Shown: positions 19,085-22,325 of the stretch, one piece after another
How positions within the stretch are numbered: position 1 is the first letter of the stretch
How the letters are laid out: the number at the start of each line of letters is the position of its first letter
From: a virus
Virus record (IMG/VR): IMGVR_UViG_3300025127_000320
Location: 1-22,325 of that record
DNA: 22,325 nt
Reading direction: 5' to 3' (one strand)
Program-made: the position numbers and the translations under genes
Notes under the pieces: generated by a model
The model's input: only the letters and a program-made list of their open reading frames with translations
Told to the model about the DNA's origin: nothing
The model's database searches: none

Positions 19085-22000
19085 TTATGCGACTCTATAA
19101 GAGCCACCTATTATAACTGCATTTCTATTTGATCCATCTGACGGTGAACTTTCATCGAGTGTGGAATCGTCATCATTAACATCAGTTCTTTTGTATAATG
19201 CTATATAACTACCAGCATTAGTAATTCTAGCACTAATCGGATTGTTATTAGATGCAAAGAAAAAACTATTGATAGAACAAGCAGTAACCACATTAGTCGT
19301 ACTATCTGGAGCAAATGGTAATCCAGTAATTCTTAAATCTCCAGAACCGCTACTGTTGGAATAGCCATCTGTTCTAATAAAGCATTGAATGTGAACAACA
19401 TTACCAACTTTGGTATAGCGACCAATTTGTCTATCATGGGTGAATGAAGAATCGCCAGCAGTAGTCAATGTATAAGTAGGTGTCCAAGTGCCTTCTTCAT
19501 AGTCATCAAGTGCATTTGCATTACTATTTGCAACTTGTGATGCTGGAAACCTAATTGCACTTGCATAAACTTGAGCTTCACCATCAAATGCCATATAGAC
19601 ATCAGTTACATTTGAATTACCAAGAGTGACTGTATTACCGCCTTTACCTACAGTTCCATATCCAATTGCTGTTTGATTAGTGCCATTAACAACGGATGTG
19701 TCTGTATCTGCCCCTATGAGAGTATTTTGATTTCCTGTGGTAATAGAATCACCGCTACTTTTTCCGATGGATACGTTATGGTCTCCTGAAGTAATTGCTA
19801 ATAAGGAATTATGACCTACACCAACATTATTTGCTTCTGCTCCAGATGCACCAAAACCAGATTTGAATCCTACATAAGTGTTTGCATCGCCAGCAGTATA
19901 AGCACCAGCCCTATCTCCAACTGCTACATTCTCATCACTTGTAGTATAGTATAATGCTTCTGCTCCGATTGCTGTATTTGAATATCCAGTTTGGTTTGTA
20001 ATAAATGAGTTCCAACCCAATGCTGTATTTTTATATCCAGTATTGTTGACTTTTGCACTTTCATAACCGATTGCGGTATTATGATAGCCATCAGCCAAAG
20101 CTCCTAATGCAGATGTACCAATCGCTATTGTTCCTATTTGTTCGTTTGCTCCAGTAGAATCTAATGCTTGATACCCAATAGCAATATTGCTTTCAAGATG
20201 TCTTGTACCTGTTAATGTGCCCCCAGCTAAAGCATCAGTTCCAATCGCCACATTGCGTTTTATTTCTCTATTGGTACTACTTGCTGTTCCATCTTGTTTA
20301 GCCGCACCTAATGCACTATTACCAATAGCAATGTTATCTGATTCATCATCAGCCGCAGTTGTTAATGTTGCTCTTCCCACTGCTACATTATGACTTCCAG
20401 CAGTTAAAGCACCAAGCGTAGACCTTCCAACTGATGTGTTATATCCACCCGTAGTAAGAGCATCAGAATTGTATGAGCCGATTGATGTATTTTGTTGTCC
20501 AGTAGTTAATGCAAATAATGAATTATAACCAATCGCAGTCGTACCATCTGTAGCAGTAGTTGTAGCAGATGCATCCCCATAAAAGGCATTTGCACCTATA
20601 GCTACACATTGTGCAATTCCATTAGCAGTGCCATTCATTGCCCTCATTGCAGAATCACCAACAGCAACATTCTTACTTGGGCTTATTGCATCGTGTAAGG
20701 CTTTGTGACCTAAAGCAGTATTATCTGCCCCATCTCCATCTGTATCTCCATTTAGAGCTTGATAGCCAACAATGGTGTTAGCACCGCCTGTTGTGGTTAC
20801 TTCACCAGCCCCAGAACCGATTGCAACATTGTCATCAGCAGTTGTAACTGATTTTAAAGCTTCGTAGCCTACTCCAGTATTATTTGTTGCTCCATCACAA
20901 GCACTTCTCATCACAGAATTACCAATTCCTGTATTATAACTTGTTGCAGAATCTGCCCAAGTTCCTGAACCAGACTGGTATCCAATAAAAACATTTTCTG
21001 TTGAACCTAAACTATTTGAACCAGCATCAGTATCAAACATTGATTGATACCCAATCGCCATATTTTTTGCACCAGTAGTATGAGTTTTTAGAGCTTCATA
21101 TCCAATGGCTAAATTACCTGCACCCGATGTTAATGCTGTAAGGGCTTCATATCCAATTGCTACTGTTCCATTTGCACCTGAACTATTGATTGAATAACCA
21201 CTACTTCTTCCAACTAAAGTAGTATATTGTGTTGTAGTTAAACTTCCACCAGCCTGTCTGCCAATAGCGACATTAGAATTACCTTCAGTTAAAGAAAAAA
21301 GAGTATCTGAACCTACAGCTACGTTGGAATCTCCAGTAGTGATGCTCCTCATAACAGCAAATCCAATTCCAGTGTTACGCTCTGATGCACCAATGTTACC
21401 AGCACCCATTGCTTCTTGACCAAATATTGTGTTGTAGTCGGCTCCTACATTAGCTGATTGTTGCCAAGCAGTATGTCCAAATATTGTATTGCCTGTGTTT
21501 CCACCATCATTATTAGCTAATGAGATAACAGAGTTGGAGTCAAGTAACATAACTGTTGTTGTAGGAACACCATCACTTGCACTTGTTACTATTTCAAGTG
21601 AGCCTTGAGTTGTACCATCACCGCCATAAACACGAATTTGTGACTTACTTGATGATTCCTGACCTAAGACCATAGCACTTACATCGTGAACTGTGTTTTG
21701 ACCATATACAGTGACTGCACCATTTACAGATAAAGGATGTGAAGGATTGTTATCGTTTATACCCAACATACCAGATTCTGTTAATCTCATTAATTCAGAA
21801 CCACCACTATCTGATGCTCTATTTTTACCGAATACAAACTCTGTATCAGTTTGACTGTTGTCACTATCAATGTTGAAATACATTGATTCTGGAGTGTTTA
21901 TCTTTCCATTAGTTGAGCCACTGACTCCTAAAGTAAGTGCAGAATTAAGGCTTACATCACCAGATGCTACTATATTGCCAATACTAAGGTCACCATTAGC

Positions 22001-22325
22001 CCATTCAATGTTCCCACTACCACTAAAATAACCTCTTTGCGTTCCACCTGTAGAAAATGCTATTGTATTATCTGCTAAGAAAAATAAACCTGTATGAGTA
22101 TCGCCAGTATTTGTTAATGATGGAGCAGAAGCAGAACCATCTGGAAGAGAAATAGAACCAGCAAAAGTAGCTGATTGGTCTGAGCCTATGGTTAAGGCAG
22201 TAGAATAAGCACTTCCATTGTATCCTCTAATTACTAAACTTCCGTGACTTGAGCCATTTCTTAAACTTAGATATGTAGTTGCTCCACTTGTAAGAAGTTC
22301 AGATATTTGGTTTGTTCCATCTGTA
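19085..22325 (-). CDS. Tail-fibre-like protein with many YadA-type repeats (partial)
   Basis: The frame is open from the right edge to the TAA at 19087-19085, at least 1079 residues; an ATG at 21883 is internal because the same frame continues upstream with repeats of the same style (GNIVASGDVSLNSALTLG). Over 30 units of the type NTAIGYxAL, separated by TTG/SN turns, run from about 21500 to 19620; such units form left-handed beta-roll, trimeric adhesin-like stalks. The C-terminal 140 residues start with LDDYEEGTWTPTY and GRYTKVGNVVHIQ, a widespread tip domain of phage tail fibres. It should bind host receptors. It lies far upstream of the tail genes, so a head-fibre role is not excluded. Confidence 0.75.
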   Translation of the reverse strand, partial: TDGTNQISELLTSGATTYLSLRNGSSHGSLVIRGYNGSAYSTALTIGSDQSATFAGSISLPDGSASAPSLTNTGDTHTGLFFLADNTIAFSTGGTQRGYFSGSGNIEWANGDLSIGNIVASGDVSLNSALTLGVSGSTNGKINTPESMYFNIDSDNSQTDTEFVFGKNRASDSGGSELMRLTESGMLGINDNNPSHPLSVNGAVTVYGQNTVHDVSAMVLGQESSSKSQIRVYGGDGTTQGSLEIVTSASDGVPTTTVMLLDSNSVISLANNDGGNTGNTIFGHTAWQQSANVGADYNTIFGQEAMGAGNIGASERNTGIGFAVMRSITTGDSNVAVGSDTLFSLTEGNSNVAIGRQAGGSLTTTQYTTLVGRSSGYSINSSGANGTVAIGYEALTALTSGAGNLAIGYEALKTHTTGAKNMAIGYQSMFDTDAGSNSLGSTENVFIGYQSGSGTWADSATSYNTGIGNSVMRSACDGATNNTGVGYEALKSVTTADDNVAIGSGAGEVTTTGGANTIVGYQALNGDTDGDGADNTALGHKALHDAISPSKNVAVGDSAMRAMNGTANGIAQCVAIGANAFYGDASATTTATDGTTAIGYNSLFALTTGQQNTSIGSYNSDALTTGGYNTSVGRSTLGALTAGSHNVAVGRATLTTAADDESDNIAIGNSALGAAKQDGTASSTNREIKRNVAIGTDALAGGTLTGTRHLESNIAIGYQALDSTGANEQIGTIAIGTSALGALADGYHNTAIGYESAKVNNTGYKNTALGWNSFITNQTGYSNTAIGAEALYYTTSDENVAVGDRAGAYTAGDANTYVGFKSGFGASGAEANNVGVGHNSLLAITSGDHNVSIGKSSGDSITTGNQNTLIGADTDTSVVNGTNQTAIGYGTVGKGGNTVTLGNSNVTDVYMAFDGEAQVYASAIRFPASQVANSNANALDDYEEGTWTPTYTLTTAGDSSFTHDRQIGRYTKVGNVVHIQCFIRTDGYSNSSGSGDLRITGLPFAPDSTTNVVTACSINSFFFASNNNPISARITNAGSYIALYKRTDVNDDDSTLDESSPSDGSNRNAVIIGGSYRVA
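19620..21500 (-). repeat. Protein-level tandem repeats in the fibre gene
   Basis: More than 30 degenerate units with the core N-[TV]-x-[IVL]-G, spaced 14-30 residues apart, with TTG, SLT and YxAL signatures. At DNA level they differ in most positions, so the array is old or selected for protein shape. This is a stalk repeat and not a CRISPR or satellite. Confidence 0.7.

Noticed and set aside
19620-21500. Regular repeats resembling a CRISPR or DNA satellite
   Set aside because: Units vary in DNA sequence and length but keep a protein pattern in one open frame, so they are fibre stalk repeats.

Overview
The window is an AT-rich segment of a tailed, probably temperate bacteriophage genome with a siphovirus-type tail (major tail protein, tail-chaperone frameshift, tape measure, hub). 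Genes are packed edge to edge, Shine-Dalgarno sequences of the AGGAG type are common, and TTG and GTG starts occur. Several small proteins resemble families I know from marine phages and algal viruses. The host cannot be named from the sequence; a marine bacterium is my best inference. Terminase, portal and capsid genes are not in the window and probably lie to the right of it.

Region 1 (1-5012, minus strand, read leftwards) is the early and replication module. It starts with a Cro/CI-type regulator and a second small helix-turn-helix protein near 5.0 kb. It continues through an 80-residue protein behind a long stem-loop, a single-stranded DNA-binding protein, a Holliday-junction-resolvase-like protein, several unknown genes, two further small PD-(D/E)XK proteins, a zinc ribbon, two small membrane proteins and a RecB-like nuclease. 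The last gene is the zinc-finger N-terminus of a probable primase, cut by the window edge. Region 2 (5013-6645) is a divergent promoter region followed by a plus-strand tyrosine integrase and one co-transcribed unknown gene. A GC-rich hairpin separates this unit from the convergent late genes.

Region 3 (6689-22325, minus strand, read leftwards) is the late module. In order of transcription it holds a very long repeat-rich tail-fibre-like protein (cut by the right edge), small accessory proteins including a 12-codon cysteine-rich micro-ORF, three coiled-coil/membrane proteins that look like lysis proteins, four consecutive very basic small proteins, a lysozyme-like protein, head-tail connector and tail-terminator genes, the major tail protein, the tail assembly chaperone with a classical A AAA AAG -1 frameshift site, the tape measure, the tail hub and a distal tail protein.

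The most interesting object is at 16694-16913. A small basic protein related to the DUF5872 type of viral protein is split between two reading frames by 25 extra bases. The extra bases carry a GC-rich hairpin and are bracketed by two synonymous arginine codons (CGA and CGT). Skipping them would restore the family spacing exactly, so this is a candidate translational bypass or +1 frameshift site; a simple disrupting insertion is the main alternative. Other items worth a look are the stem-loop at 4524-4594 that links a stop codon and a start codon, the cysteine micro-ORF at 18738-18776, four PD-(D/E)XK proteins within 3.8 kb, and an integrase with Asp where the second catalytic His is expected.
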